This document shows, in pieces, positions 49,449-62,218 of a stretch of DNA of 64,000 bases. The stretch is from Onchocerca volvulus (Eukaryota; Nematoda; Chromadorea; Rhabditida; Onchocercidae). Position 1 is the first letter of the stretch. Each line of letters begins with the position of its first letter. The notes under the pieces were generated by a model. It made no database searches. It was not told the origin of the DNA and saw nothing but the letters and a program-made list of their open reading frames with translations. Position numbers and translations under genes: made by a program. The stretch covers positions 1,616,170 through 1,680,169 of the forward strand of contig HG738139.1 of assembly GCA_000499405.2 (NCBI GenBank), read 5' to 3'.

Positions 49449-52400
49449 ATGGAGGAAGAAATTGGATATTGGAAGCAAAATTTGTATTTGCTTCAAGAAG
49501 CTGCACCACGACCATTTCCTGTTAAGTGTGCAATATCACCAGAATCCTCACCGCCGCAGGTGTTTTATTTACAATTTTTTTTTTTCATTGAATATTTGTG
49601 ATATTTGATTACCAACATAGAAAGTTGGAAATTGATTTGCTATATTCGCGAATAAATTAAATTTGCTCAAAATATTATGCAAATTAATATTTTATTTAAT
49701 ATCAGTTTACATATTTTATTTAAATTGAGTCAAAACTGGTCGTTGATATTAAAATTAAATTAAACTAATATTGTCGTGAATACTGAATTAAAAATGTTAT
49801 TTGGGAATTGAAGTGTTATAGTGCCGAAATTAAATCAAGTTAAAACAAAATTGTGTTATGATTAAATTGAGTCGAAAATATTAAATTGGAATTGATGTTG
49901 GAGTGAGATTGGATAAAAATTGGTGTGTAATGTTGGAATTGAATTAAAATTGGCGTTGATATTGAAGTTAAGTGATTGCTACAATTTCATAATGTTTGTA
50001 TCTTGTGGGTTATAGTTGTATGCTTTCCACTTTTCTATTTCTTTTTTTTTGCCATGATATTTTGTTATTTTTTACGAAACTTAAAATTTTAAATAATTAT
50101 ATGATTGTGTCTGCATCTTATATTTATTGTCAAGACAGATGATATCGTATTTCATCTTCATTTTTTCTCTCATGCTTAAAATTAATATTTCAGTATGGTG
50201 CCGAATTCCATGGTTTAATCGAGCGAGAAGCAGCGGATAATATGTTGTTAGAAGCTGGTGAAGGTGCTTTTTTGGTACGAGCGTCGAGACGTTCACCTGG
50301 TGCTAATACATTATGTATGTTTTTCGATGGACGTGTATTAAACTATAAGCTATTCTATGATGGTATGCATTATGTTGGCGAAAAAAGGTGAATAATTAAT
50401 ACTTATTTTATACGGAATTACTTCACAATAATCATATCACAATAATCATATCAGTGGCTTTTTTTACGTGAAATAATTAGCCATTATTTAAACTTCTGAT
50501 GTTATATGTGTTGCATTGATTTTTTGTTCAGTGTAAGAAATTAAGGATCGATTTATTGTTATGAAGCAATTTCAAATAATTAAATATCGAGCTCCAGGTT
50601 AAGTTGATAATATTAAAAAGATAATAGAACTATTTCTGGGAACTTTTTAAAGAATTAATATCTAATAGATTAGAAACATGATGGTATTGTGGTTCTAGAC
50701 TAAATCTCAAAAAAAAAAAAAAAAAACAAGATCAGAACTATCATCATTTGAAGATAAGCATAAAAGGAAGATTGTCGTTATGCATGATTATCTTCGATAG
50801 CAGTATTGCTGTCTTAAAAGTTTTATGCAGACTTTATTGAAACATCAAATGAAAATTAAGTTTAGATTCGAACATTTGGAGGATTTAGTCGCAGATGGAT
50901 TGATAACGATGCATATGGAGAAACATGCAAATGATTATATACAACGTATGGCGGATGAAGCGATTTATGAGCAAAGTCCTTATTCGCAGTATCAAAAAGC
51001 AACCGATTGTCGGCGACAGCCATGTGCTCGATGTCATAATTTCACACCAGCTACATTCCGAATACCACATTATTGCGATTATTGTCGCAATTTTATGTGG
51101 GGACTTGTCCAACAGGTTTTTCTTTTTTTTTTTTTTTTTTCCTCTTTTTATGAAATGTGAATTTATGGACATGTTTATTTGTCTTTAGAAATAAAACTAG
51201 ATGATTATTTTACAAAGTTCCCTCTCTTCAATAAAGATCATACAGATAAAATAACAGAATTCCATATTCTCCCATTTCTAAATCAGGTAATTCACTGATT
51301 TGCTCATGTATGTGCCTATGATTTCCGAAACCGCACTGGATTATATATTCATACATTTCACTTAAAAATTACTCAAAAATTGAGACTGAAATAGGAGATA
51401 TCTAAATGTAATGATAATTTTTAGGGTGTTAAGTGCGAAGATTGCGGTTTCTGTGCTCATAAGAAATGCAGCGAGCGTACTATACATGACTGCCGACCGG
51501 AGGCAAAATATGTAAAACGGATGTTTGCTGTAGATATTAGTACTTTATGTATGGCACATGCTGTAAGCATTCCACCTGTTGTTTCTGCTTGCATTAGCGA
51601 GGTTGAACGACGTGGTTTGCGTGCTGAAGGAATCTACAGGGTTTGTTTGTTATCTTTTTAAAATAATTTAATAGTCTTTTTAACTTGAATTAAAATACTT
51701 AAAAGAGGGAGAAAGGGTGGATAAATTTTTTTATTTGTGTCTTTATATGTATAGAAAAACTTCAGTTTCTTCTGTGCCCTTTTTAACCTTCCAACTTCAG
51801 TAGTTAAGATTAAATTAGACAAATAAAAATAAATATTAGAATTTCGAGAGTCATATATCATCGTACAATTTCAGAAAATTAATCAAACTGGAATTTTATT
51901 TCAGGTATCCGGTTCTCATGAACAAATGGAAAGATTACGCCGACAATTCGATACTCTGCATAAAGTTGATCTCTCAGTTATCGAAGATATTCATACTGTA
52001 GCTGGCCTTCTAAAGCTATATCTCAGGCTTTTGCCGCAACAACTTGTGCCATTTTCTGTATATCGATCCTTACTTACCGCTTATACCAATAATCGAGCTT
52101 TTCACGAACGATCAAAAATGTGCAGGTATATTATTGATTTTATGCCGTTAACTACAACACGAATTCCGTTTAGGAAGATCTGATTTTAACAATTGAATAC
52201 TGACAACTGAGAAGATGGTATCAAAACTATGTCATGTATCTGTCAGAAATTCATATATTAAAATACGATTATCAAGTAATTATGGAAGAATGTCTGCAAT
52301 AAAGGATGGGACTTGTATGTATTAAGTTAAAGAAATCATTAAAATTTATTTTTTTTCGAATTTTTAGGAAAGCTTTGAAAGAACTAAATGAAGCAAATGG

Positions 52401-52599
52401 CCGGACGTTATTGGCAATATTGATGCATATGCAAAGAGTAGCTGACAACAGTTCGGAGAATAAAATGAGTATCGAAAATCTAGCAACTATATTTTCACCT
52501 ACATTATTCTGTACCGGTGCTGTTCCAGCATTGCCCCAACAACAGCACCAGCTTCTTCATTTTCTTATCCAGAATCCTAGGATTGTCCCGTTCTCTTAA
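49449..52599 (+). CDS. chin-1: Chimaerin: SH2-C1-RhoGAP protein, 6 exons
   Basis: GTPase-activating protein for Rac-type GTPases, recruited to membranes by diacylglycerol. Exons: 49449-49559, 50194-50387, 50866-51115, 51425-51640, 51905-52125, 52368-52599. All join in phase: 407 residues. The exon 1 stretch YWKQNLYLLQEAAPRP matches the family's pre-SH2 segment. SH2 domain about residues 38-125 (YGAEFHGLIEREAAD, FLVRAS, LNYKLFYDGMHYVGEKR). C1 domain about 159-208 with the full zinc-binding spacing H-X12-C-X2-C-X13-C-X2-C-X4-H-X2-C-X7-C. RhoGAP domain about 225-400 with arginine finger R257 in GIYRVSG and the late motif NLATIFSPTL. The start is uncertain: ATG 49449 is the first in this frame after a stop at 49437, but upstream exon-like sequence suggests other 5' ends. 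Confidence 0.93.
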
Positions 52600-54264
52600 T
52601 TAACGAATGATCTTTTTCTGAATTCACCTGCATTAATTACGTTTATTCTTGTACATCGGGCGCTTCATCGTCATCTTATGTTTTGCTGAACGATAGTGCG
52701 TCGAATGCTTTCATGAAAAATTATGGGTTTTTTTTTAGAGTGAAGTTTTGAAAGGCTTAGCTAATTTTGATTATGTTTTGTACCTATATCGTACTATCAC
52801 TTGTTTGTTGTTTGTATGAAGTGCGAATTGATGTGGTACTTGACTTAGGTGTATTGCTACTTAAAGAGCAGCAAAAATATTTCAGAACAAAGCAATTAGA
52901 CTAGTCCAGCAAGAATTTCATTGTAATGTATGTAGCATTACATAGATTTGTTTTGGAAATTTCATGGAATTGTTAGCCTTTAACTTTTTGTTGCATAATT
53001 GTGATTTTTTTTTAATGTATTTTTATTTGAAAAATGAAACCACTTTTATTATTATTAGAAGATAAGGGGTTTTATTAGAAAGGTTATCATTGACAGAGCT
53101 TAAATTAATCCATAGAATTAGTTCTCCTTCTTTTTAATATCAGAGTATGGAAGGATTTTTTACTAATTCTTATTATGAATAGGTAGTTATTCCTTACTGA
53201 AGATTATCTTTCAGTTGACAGGAAATAATAATATAAGTTATCTCTAAATTTACTATTCACATTTTTCCTCATATAAAGCAGACTAGTTAGTTTTTATTCA
53301 TTGCTAATTTACATTGTTATAATATTTAAAATAATCACCTCCTATTGTTTATATTTTACAAATATAGGAAAAAGATCTCCATTGCAGACATGGCTCACAT
53401 TTTAGAAATTTCAGCCGCAAAATTAGAATTGAAGGAGTGATTAAAAGCTTTCATTGGGAAGGTAAGATATTCGAAGTTCTTCGCATGCTCAGTTATTCCA
53501 TGAATTTAAAAAATTATGTGAATCAGTTCGTAATTTGTAATTATTCAGTGTTATATATAATTATGTAAATTAACTGATCTTTTTTTCTTGAGTGCATAAA
53601 CTGCAATTCCTCATTATCTTCTTCCATCTTTCTGCCACATCTCAACTTATGACCTTTTTTTAACTTTTATTTTCGAATACATTATTCGTTTGCTTTGCAT
53701 GAAAAATGATGTGTAATATATTGAAGAATGTTCTTTATTTACCTGACGATTATGCTTGTGCAGTTCATTATTAGATATTTGTGAATGTGCTCATTTTGAA
53801 GTTTTCCGCACCTTTTTTATTTCTTTGTTATTTATAAAATAGCGATTTTGTTTTCCGTGATGCTCAATTTAATGTCAAAGAAAGACAAACGAACTTTGCA
53901 CAATTGGCAAAAGAAACTTTCAACTTTCCTGGCAAATGATTTATTAGCAAATGAGATTCGATTCTAAAATTTATTTTAAAACATGTAAAAATATGCTTCA
54001 TTGACATATAATTAGTGATTCAATACAATATATCACGAATATTTGTTGACTAAACATTTTGTTGACTTCTGCGAAACATATAGATAACCGAAATAAATAA
54101 AGATGTTTGGTTCTAATCTTTAGTGGAGCTAAAAATAATTAATGTCTTAATAACTGAAATGTCTCAGGTTTGGATGAAATTTTTATTAAAGCATAAACTG
54201 TGAATAAATTTAAAACTTTGTTTAGACAAAAGAGGGAATCTAATTTATTAAATACTATTTCTGA
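52600..54264. other. Tail-to-tail gap between chimaerin and ALDH genes
   Basis: Presumed 3' UTRs and spacer. No exon-like frame was found. The sequence is AT-rich without striking repeats. AATAAA on the minus strand at 54187-54182 suits the ALDH gene. Confidence 0.5.
54182..54187 (-). terminator. Candidate poly(A) signal of the ALDH gene
   Basis: AATAAA on the minus strand, 78 bp beyond the ALDH stop codon. Confidence 0.4.
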
Positions 54265-57200
54265 CTACAGGAATGGATTATCCAATTTCTCGGATGCATT
54301 GACAAATACACTTTTCAGCTGTGAAAAAGCTTCCAGAGCTGCAACACCATTTTCACGTCCAAAACCTGACTGTTTCATACCACCATAAGGTATCATTGCA
54401 TCTTAAAAAGATTGCGGCAAAATCATTTTATTATTAAATCCTTAAAAAACATTGAGAAAAAAAATTTAAGACGACGATCTTATCAATGGACCTATAAAAA
54501 AAGACTTCTAAGTAATTATTCTATCACTGAGTCTTGAAAAAAGGAATTCACGATATCATCTTAATAATTTTGCTTTCTTACTGATTCGTAATAAGATTCC
54601 ATTCCTTGGTAATGTAAACTTCTTAATTAAGTACCTTCTCTATAATTTTAGATATATAATTAAAAAAAGAAGATTTGTCGAAGTCCATTCATATAAATTT
54701 GAAATAAAACTTTACACTTCAAAATATATCATTCCTTTTCAGTCGATAACTATTACCAATCAACATGGCAAATTTGAATAGGTAAAGTTCCAAGCAAGCT
54801 AAAAGTAAGTCGCAAGCATCCATTCAAATCAAATTTTACCCTATTTTAAATCCTAAGTTAAATTCTGTGCCTATCAAAAAACTTACTTGTGATATTGAAT
54901 GTATTTACATAAACGTTGCCGGCATGAAGTTTTGAAGCCAATGAATAAGCCAAATGTAAGTTCCTGGAGAAAGTAGAAAGAGATTCTTTGTAAAGAAATA
55001 AATATAAATTTAAGCTAATTTTAACAATTTGACAAAACATGCCTTGTAAAAATACCAGCAGCAAGTCCATAAGAAGTATCATTTGCCATGCGAATAGCAT
55101 CCTGAAATTTCAATTTCCATAAATTTTTTTGCTTTTATGATCTCTCGAGGTTCGGTATATTTTTAAGATGCAAACAAATTTACTCTCAACGAGATCGAAA
55201 CTCAAATCCGAAAAAATTAAGACATTCACATAAGACAAGTTTACCTCATTGTTCTGGAATGGAATAATTAACATGGCTGCCCCGAAGATTTCTTCTTTAT
55301 AAATTCTCATTTCTTCGGTAATGGAATCCAGAACAGCAGGTGATAAGTAATAACCATCTTCGAGATTTTTAACCTTAACTTTATCACCGCCACATAACAA
55401 TTTGGCACCCTTTAAAATCCAAAATTAAATTAATGAAAAAAAGAAAAGCATCGGCCAATAAGCCTGCAAAATTTCAACCAATCGTTTGGCAGAACTTCTC
55501 ATTACTAAATTTTTTCTTTTTTTATTTATATAAATTTAATATCCAACAAATTTTATCGATCAAAAATTTTCTTTTTCTAAAAAGATCAAGAAATTAGAGG
55601 AAATCAAATTACCTGCTGTACAGCTTCATCAATGTAAGCTTTAACTTTGTTTAAATGTTCACAAGAGATTGTTGCACCTATTTTTGTCTCCTTCAATAAT
55701 GGATCACCGACAGCTAAATTTGTCGTTTGTTTTACAACCTTTCGTCGAAATTCATCATAACATGATATATGCACAAGGACTTTTGTTGCATTCGAACATA
55801 CCGCACCTTGGCTATAAATGTTTTCCAGCAATTTCTTTTCTCAACGGATATTTGAAATATTGCCAATTTCCTTTGTTATATATTCCTTTTTCTGTTAATT
55901 TAAATTCAAATATTCAAAGAAAACTGATAATAATTAGCTTTACAAATGATCTGAAAGGGGAAGATATGCTGAAACAATGGAAAATAGGTTCAAAAGAAAA
56001 GAGATAATTAGATGTTTAGGAAATGACATTAATCATTTCATATATATATACATACAATATTCTAAAAATTTGATAGAAATATGCATTTTATGAGCAAACT
56101 AACGAGAAAAAATTAGCCATAAGAGCGCCCGTAACAGCGACTTCGATATCAGCGTCTTCGCAAACGATCATTGCACTTTTTCCACCTAATTCCAATGTTA
56201 CCGGTTTGATTCGACCTAACAAGCTACATGATGCCAGGATTTTAGATCCAGTTTTGGTGCTACCCGTAAATGTGACTTTATTAATGCCTGCATGTTCGCA
56301 TATCGCTTGACCTGTTTCACCTTCACCCTGAAATATTTCTCGCTCAATGCAAATAGTCACTGAACTCATTAATAGAGTTATCGCTGAAACAATTATTGAA
56401 TAGTTATTGAATTCATAAATTGATAATATTTATTTATTTTTCTTTTCTTTTTATCTTTGAGCAAACTAATAATAATAATAATGAATGATTTTGCAAATGT
56501 GTTACATTTTATATTCGGATATGAAATTACAGTAGTAAATATATGTGTTCATATACACAATTAGAAAACATAATATATTAATTAAATGTAATAATTTAGA
56601 CATATTATATCGAATAAATAACATTATATTGATGCTTAATTCTATTATCACAAATATAAGCAATTTCTGTTGCTGAGGAAACCGGATAAATAAATTATAT
56701 AAGACTAGTTTTCATCGAAAGGTTGATGAAAATTGTTGATAGATAATTGATAAAAGTTGATAAAGCTGATAAAAATTATTGATGAAAAATATTAATAAAA
56801 ATTTGATGAAAAAATTTTAATTAAAATTGGAAATCGAAATAATAGTAAGATTAGTAAATAATCAAAAAAAAAAAAAAAAAAAGAAAAAATTCAAATCAAA
56901 GTGTTTCAAAAAATTGAAAGTAATTCATAATTTTAAGTTTTCTTCAATATTAACTTATCAAATGTCTTTTTTTTTCTCCAATATTTTCTAAAATACATAA
57001 AAAACCATGCCTGTAAAATGGATAATACACCATCAGGAAGACCAGCTGCTTGAAGAATTTGTGCCAAAATTACGGAAGTTACAGGTGCAAAAGGTGATGG
57101 CTTATATATTACAGCATTACCACACATTAATGCTGGAGCAATTTTCCATGCTGCAGTTTGCATCGGATAATTCCAAACACCAATTGCACCAACAACACCC

Positions 57201-59491
57201 AATGGTACACGTTCCGTATATGCATAATTATCATTACTTAATGGGAAATGATTACCTGCAATATAGCAGTATATGGCAATAAGTATTTGCTAATATAAAA
57301 TGAAAAGGATCATATTGAAATAATTTTAGCCAACACTTTGAAAAAAAAAAAAAAAAAAATTGAGGAAATTAAATTTAATTAATACTTTGAAGAATTTTCA
57401 AAAAAAAAATTGCTTTTAACCAACATAAAAGAATTGAAATAATCCATAATAATTTGAACAAATTTTGAATAATCAAAGAATTTCAAGAATTAAAAAATAA
57501 TTTTAAAGTGCTAAAAAAATTTCTTACCAGCAATATTATGCGCAACACCGGCGAAAAATTCGAAAGTTTCCGCAGAATTTTCCATATCCCATCGTGATTC
57601 TTCAATTGGTTTACCACAATCAATTGTTTCCAAATATGCTAATTCATTTTTAACATCCTAAAATATTGATAGTGTGAAAATTCATGGGTATTTTTTTGAA
57701 AAATTAAATGATAGATTCAAATTATAGACTGTAATAATAGAGCCAAGCAGATGAAAGTATCAAGTTGAAACTTGAGGCCAAGATAACTAGTCTAAGTATA
57801 AAGAAAGATGATTGCTTGGAAGTAAAATGGAATAAACATAAAATTATTCATATTTTTACTAACATTGCAATGTTAACACATAAAATCTGGAAAAATTTTA
57901 GTGATATCTTAGATAATTGGTACCACAAAAAAAAAGAAAAAAAAAGGAGATAACGAACATACACGTATGATAGAAGCTGCTTTCCGTAAAATTGTTCCAC
58001 GTTTTTGAGCATTTAAGGTTGCCCAAGATTGTTGTGCTTTATCAGCATCCTTAATCACTTCATCAATCACTTCGGTATCAGCACAACCACACTGCGTTAA
58101 TATCTCACCTGGAAATATTTTTTTGTAACTGAAATTGAGAAAAAAAAACGAATAATCTATGTTGTTATAATTTTCACTTTTTTTTCGTTCATTTTTATTT
58201 TTCTTTATCTTTATTAATTTTATTCTATTCATTTTCAAAAAAGTGAAATTTGAAAAAAAAACCCCCAAAAATTTCCAAAAAAGAATGAAAATTTTTTGAA
58301 AAATAAAATTAATCACCGTTGCTTTTTCTAATGATCATGTATAAATGGTTTGCAATTATAATTATTTATTAATTATCCCTTCTTTTGATCCAAAACATTT
58401 TATTTAATATTAATTAGCTTCAGTTGATAGCAATATAATATACTTTGGTATATAATTATATCAAATGAAAATTCCTTTAAGAAAAATCAAAATTGAAATT
58501 ATTTTTGAAGAAAAAGTAAAATCTTATTTCGTTAACCAAGTTTTTACAAAATAATACCTGAACTAAATTATATGATTATTGCAATTATCTCACAAAAGTA
58601 AATGAGTAAATAAATAGATAAATGAAACAAATAAAAAGACAAAGAAAATGATTTATAAAAATTATAACAACAAAGATGATCAGTAAATTCAGCAAGATGT
58701 ACAAAAATATTAAAGAGATTTAATTACAAAATTAAAAATTTCTAATGAAAGTTAAATTCTTGAAAGGAAATTTGCTAACCATTTCTTGGTTGATATACGT
58801 CGAAATATTTTGTTGCCGTAAGTGCTACACGTGAACCACGTATGAAATGTAACGCTTTATCGATAGTCTTCGGAACGGTGAATTTTATCAACGGCATACA
58901 AAATCTGGCGAAATGTAGTTTCAAATATTTCGAATGAATTAATTTAGCAGGATGTGAACCTGATATACCTTGTGGTACCGATAATGATCGCTTTCGATAA
59001 TATTCCTCCCAAAAGGGTAAAAGTTTTCCATTTGAATCGTTGAAATTTAACTGATGAGATGGACAGAAATCATGAATACCAGCTGCTTCATATGATTTCA
59101 TCACTAATTGACAACAATAGAAGGCTTCATTACCTTCAGAATCACACATGTTAGACGAGAAAATATCGTTGTAATTTGAGCCCATTTTAGATTTTGCCCA
59201 TTGAGTTGCACTGATACGGACTATTTGTGGTACTTGAGCTCGATAGATCTCGAAACTTTCAGGTTGCAACTTTTCTACTACATTCATCAATGATTCTTGG
59301 CAAACGCCAGATTCTTGGGTTGCATGAATCAACCACTGACCCGTATCATCGTATAATAATGCTGTATGTACTACAGCTTCTGAAGCAACAGCAGCAACTG
59401 CTTCGTCAAAAGTTTCCGCACCATTTCTGTTAAAACCTTTTTTGAAGAATACAACATCTCCAATACCAATATCGATTCCTTTCAGAAACAT
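54265..59491 (-). CDS. alh-9: YiiX/C92-type papain-fold domain fused to ALDH9-type aldehyde dehydrogenase, 10 exons
   Basis: Two-domain enzyme. Exons: 59491-58780, 58108-57963, 57657-57528, 57255-57011, 56327-56104, 55811-55613, 55409-55245, 55101-55043, 54963-54887, 54401-54265. All join in phase: 697 residues. Residues about 1-210 resemble permuted papain-like amidases (YaeF/YiiX, peptidase C92): GDVVFF at 11-16, putative catalytic His42 (VVHTALLY) and Cys126 (EAFYCCQLV). Residues about 222-697 are an aldehyde dehydrogenase closest to ALDH9 (4-trimethylaminobutyraldehyde/betaine aldehyde dehydrogenase): [12 protein letters not shown] (431-438), catalytic Glu457 (TLELGG) and Cys491 (GAVCSNATK), spaced 34 residues apart as in ALDH9, then EEIFGAA and [13 protein letters not shown]. 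The first ALDH strand ([11 protein letters not shown]) is encoded in the same exon as the papain-like domain. Introns after 57011 and 55043 have GC donors. The symbol is by similarity only. Confidence 0.92.
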
Positions 59492-62218
59492 TTATCAAAT
59501 ATCTAAGAATCAAAGATTAACGGAGAAAGGTCAAAGTTGACGAAGAAAAAAAAAAAAAAAGAAAAACATACGGTTCATTAACCGTAAACATAAACATGAA
59601 GAATTTTGATAAAAATATTCATATTCATTTGCATATTTTGTGCTAGTAAAATTGAATAAGTTTTATTGAAATAAAAATGAAATTAACAAATTGTTTCGAG
59701 AAAAGTTACGAATTAGAGAAATGAAAAGAAGCAAAATATATTTAAAAATTTGAAACTATTTAACAAGTAAATAACAACATTCATTTCGTTTAAAAATTCG
59801 AATAAATAATTAGAAAACATTAAACTTGCGAAGAAATTTGCACATAATTAGATATCACTTCTAAAAAATATTTAAATATTTATTAATTTATTGCTAATAC
59901 ATATTATTTTATTAGTTTAATATGCAAAACAAAGAGCGAGAAATAAATTGTTACATTAATATATGTCATGATAAGAATAAAAATTTGGAAAAAAAAATTA
60001 AGATTTAAATTGATAAAATATTACGATTATTGCCAATCTACTGTTGAAGTTCAATTATGTTAATCAATATGATCTATGATTGTTGTGCCAAATTTCAATA
60101 TTAACTAATCTTTTTTTTCCCAATCTAATTTTGACTTAAATCCATTGTAACTCTTTATATTTCGCTACATTTTTTGATAGCCGAAAAAATTGATTGAATG
60201 AATGATCAATAATGATTTCAATGATCATAATAAAATTAGTTGCTTGTTTAAATACTTATCCATAGAATAAATAATATAAAAAGTACAATGAAAATATTTA
60301 GTTGTAGTTTAAAGAGCACCGTGAGAGCTCTTAATTAAAGTTCTAAATTTGAAAAAAAAAAGAAAGAAAGAAAAAAAAAATAAGCATTCTTCCCAAAACT
60401 TTATCATAATTAAAAAATTACAATCTTCCGTGCAAATATTAGCTAAAAAGTTCATAATGTGCTTATATATGATTATCAAATAGTAATAGAAAACATAAAA
60501 GAGATTGATATTACATTAATTTTATGAATAAATGATCAATTGATCAAAGAACTCTTTTCCTTTTGTTAATTTTAAAGTGATAAATGTGATTCATAGAGCT
60601 TACATCCAGCTTTTCAGTATCTTATCTTAGTATGATGAAGTTATTTAATTTAATAAGTTACACTTTTCTTGATATGATAAAGTAATAAAGTTACTAAATA
60701 CACTAGTTATATCGATTTTCGTGTATTTTAAAAGTAAATAGAAGGTTATAGAAAAGGAAAGTTACAAGGACATCATGTAGATGTTGGGAGATGGTGCAGT
60801 GAAAAATAATTACAACAATTTATTTTTAAATAATGCAATGATTAAAAAATTGGAGACAATGAATAATTTTCTATTTCATACAATATTAATCTTTGCACTA
60901 TCCAATTTTTCAGGAAAAAACTTTTTTTTTTTTCATTTTAAAATGAAAAATACTTGTACACGAACTGATGAACTGATGTTATTTTGACATAATCTGAATT
61001 TTTTCTTCATATATATTAGGATAATAAAAAGGATAGATATATGCTAAAGTCAGCCAAAACAGATTCCTGAATTATTGGCAAATTTGTCCCGAAATTTCAT
61101 ATGAAATTGTTACCTTGCGATTTCAAATCTGGACTAAATACATCTAAACTGATACTACACTCAATTTAGATTTATTTGTATCAAAAGCTCATTTTAAGGT
61201 TTATTACTACTAGGAAGGATAAAATTTCAAAATTGATCTGGATGTAAATACCGAATTTGACTTCTTAAAAATTACCCTGTACCAATAAATATGATAAATA
61301 AATACAAATATTAGAAAGAAACTATTTACATTAAAACATATTCTGAAAAGAAACTATTATATTATGACACAAACCAACATATAACTGACCTTTTGACCTT
61401 TATAGTTGTTTATTACATGAATAGAAAGATATTACGGGGAAAATGAAAACAGATGAGTATATGATATAATTGAAAGAAAAAAAAGGGAAGAAATCTAATT
61501 GGTCGAATTTTATACAAATGATGAAATTGGAAAAGAGCTAGAGGAAAACAAAAAGTTTGAAGAAAAAAAAAAAAAAAAGACGAGAAATTGACTTGCAAAA
61601 AGTCTCAATATTTAAAATATACATCTTTTTTCAGGTTATGAAAGAAAAATCTATTTCTTAATAATAATGCATACAGACAGATAAACCGCATTTCGGATAA
61701 TTAGAGCTTAGAGCTAATATATTGTCAATAGAGCAATTGGATAAGTGAAATTCAGAACGCTCCAATGAAAGAAAAAATTTAGTAAAAGTGAGTAATGGTA
61801 AAAAATTTTTTGTTGATTTAATTCGACTTTATTCCACAAATTTAATTTTTTGTTAATTTTAAATTTACTATATGCCTTTAATTACAAACAAGAATAATGA
61901 GTCACTCAAAGATGAGTTAGTAGATATCAACTATTTTGAAATATCAGCTTCCTAATCATCATCATGATTATCATGTTTCAGAAAATAAATAACAATAATT
62001 CGATATTGCTCTGCAAATGCATATATTCTAATTGGATGTATTAGTAATAGAAATGATGGGAATAGAAAGATATGCAATAGGCTCATTGTTTATTAATGCC
62101 AAGAAGCCAAGTGATTGGAATATTTACAAAGAATTTAAATTTGCAGCCTACATCAAATAACAAGATCGTATTTATAAATTAAAACATAGAAAATAAAAAA
62201 TTATTATTTTCCTTATCT
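59492..62218. other. Intergenic region upstream of the ALDH fusion gene
   Basis: AT-rich, no recognised exon on either strand. Contains A-rich runs (for example 60351-60380) and probably the promoter of the ALDH fusion gene plus the 3' UTR of the small minus-strand gene. A minus-strand AATAAA at 62094-62089 suits the latter. Confidence 0.45.

Noticed and set aside
62131..62150. Alternative 20-nt minus-strand exon following the 17-nt microexon
   Set aside because: Phase would fit, but the exon at 62325-62219 fits as well, is longer, has a better acceptor and ends in a stop.
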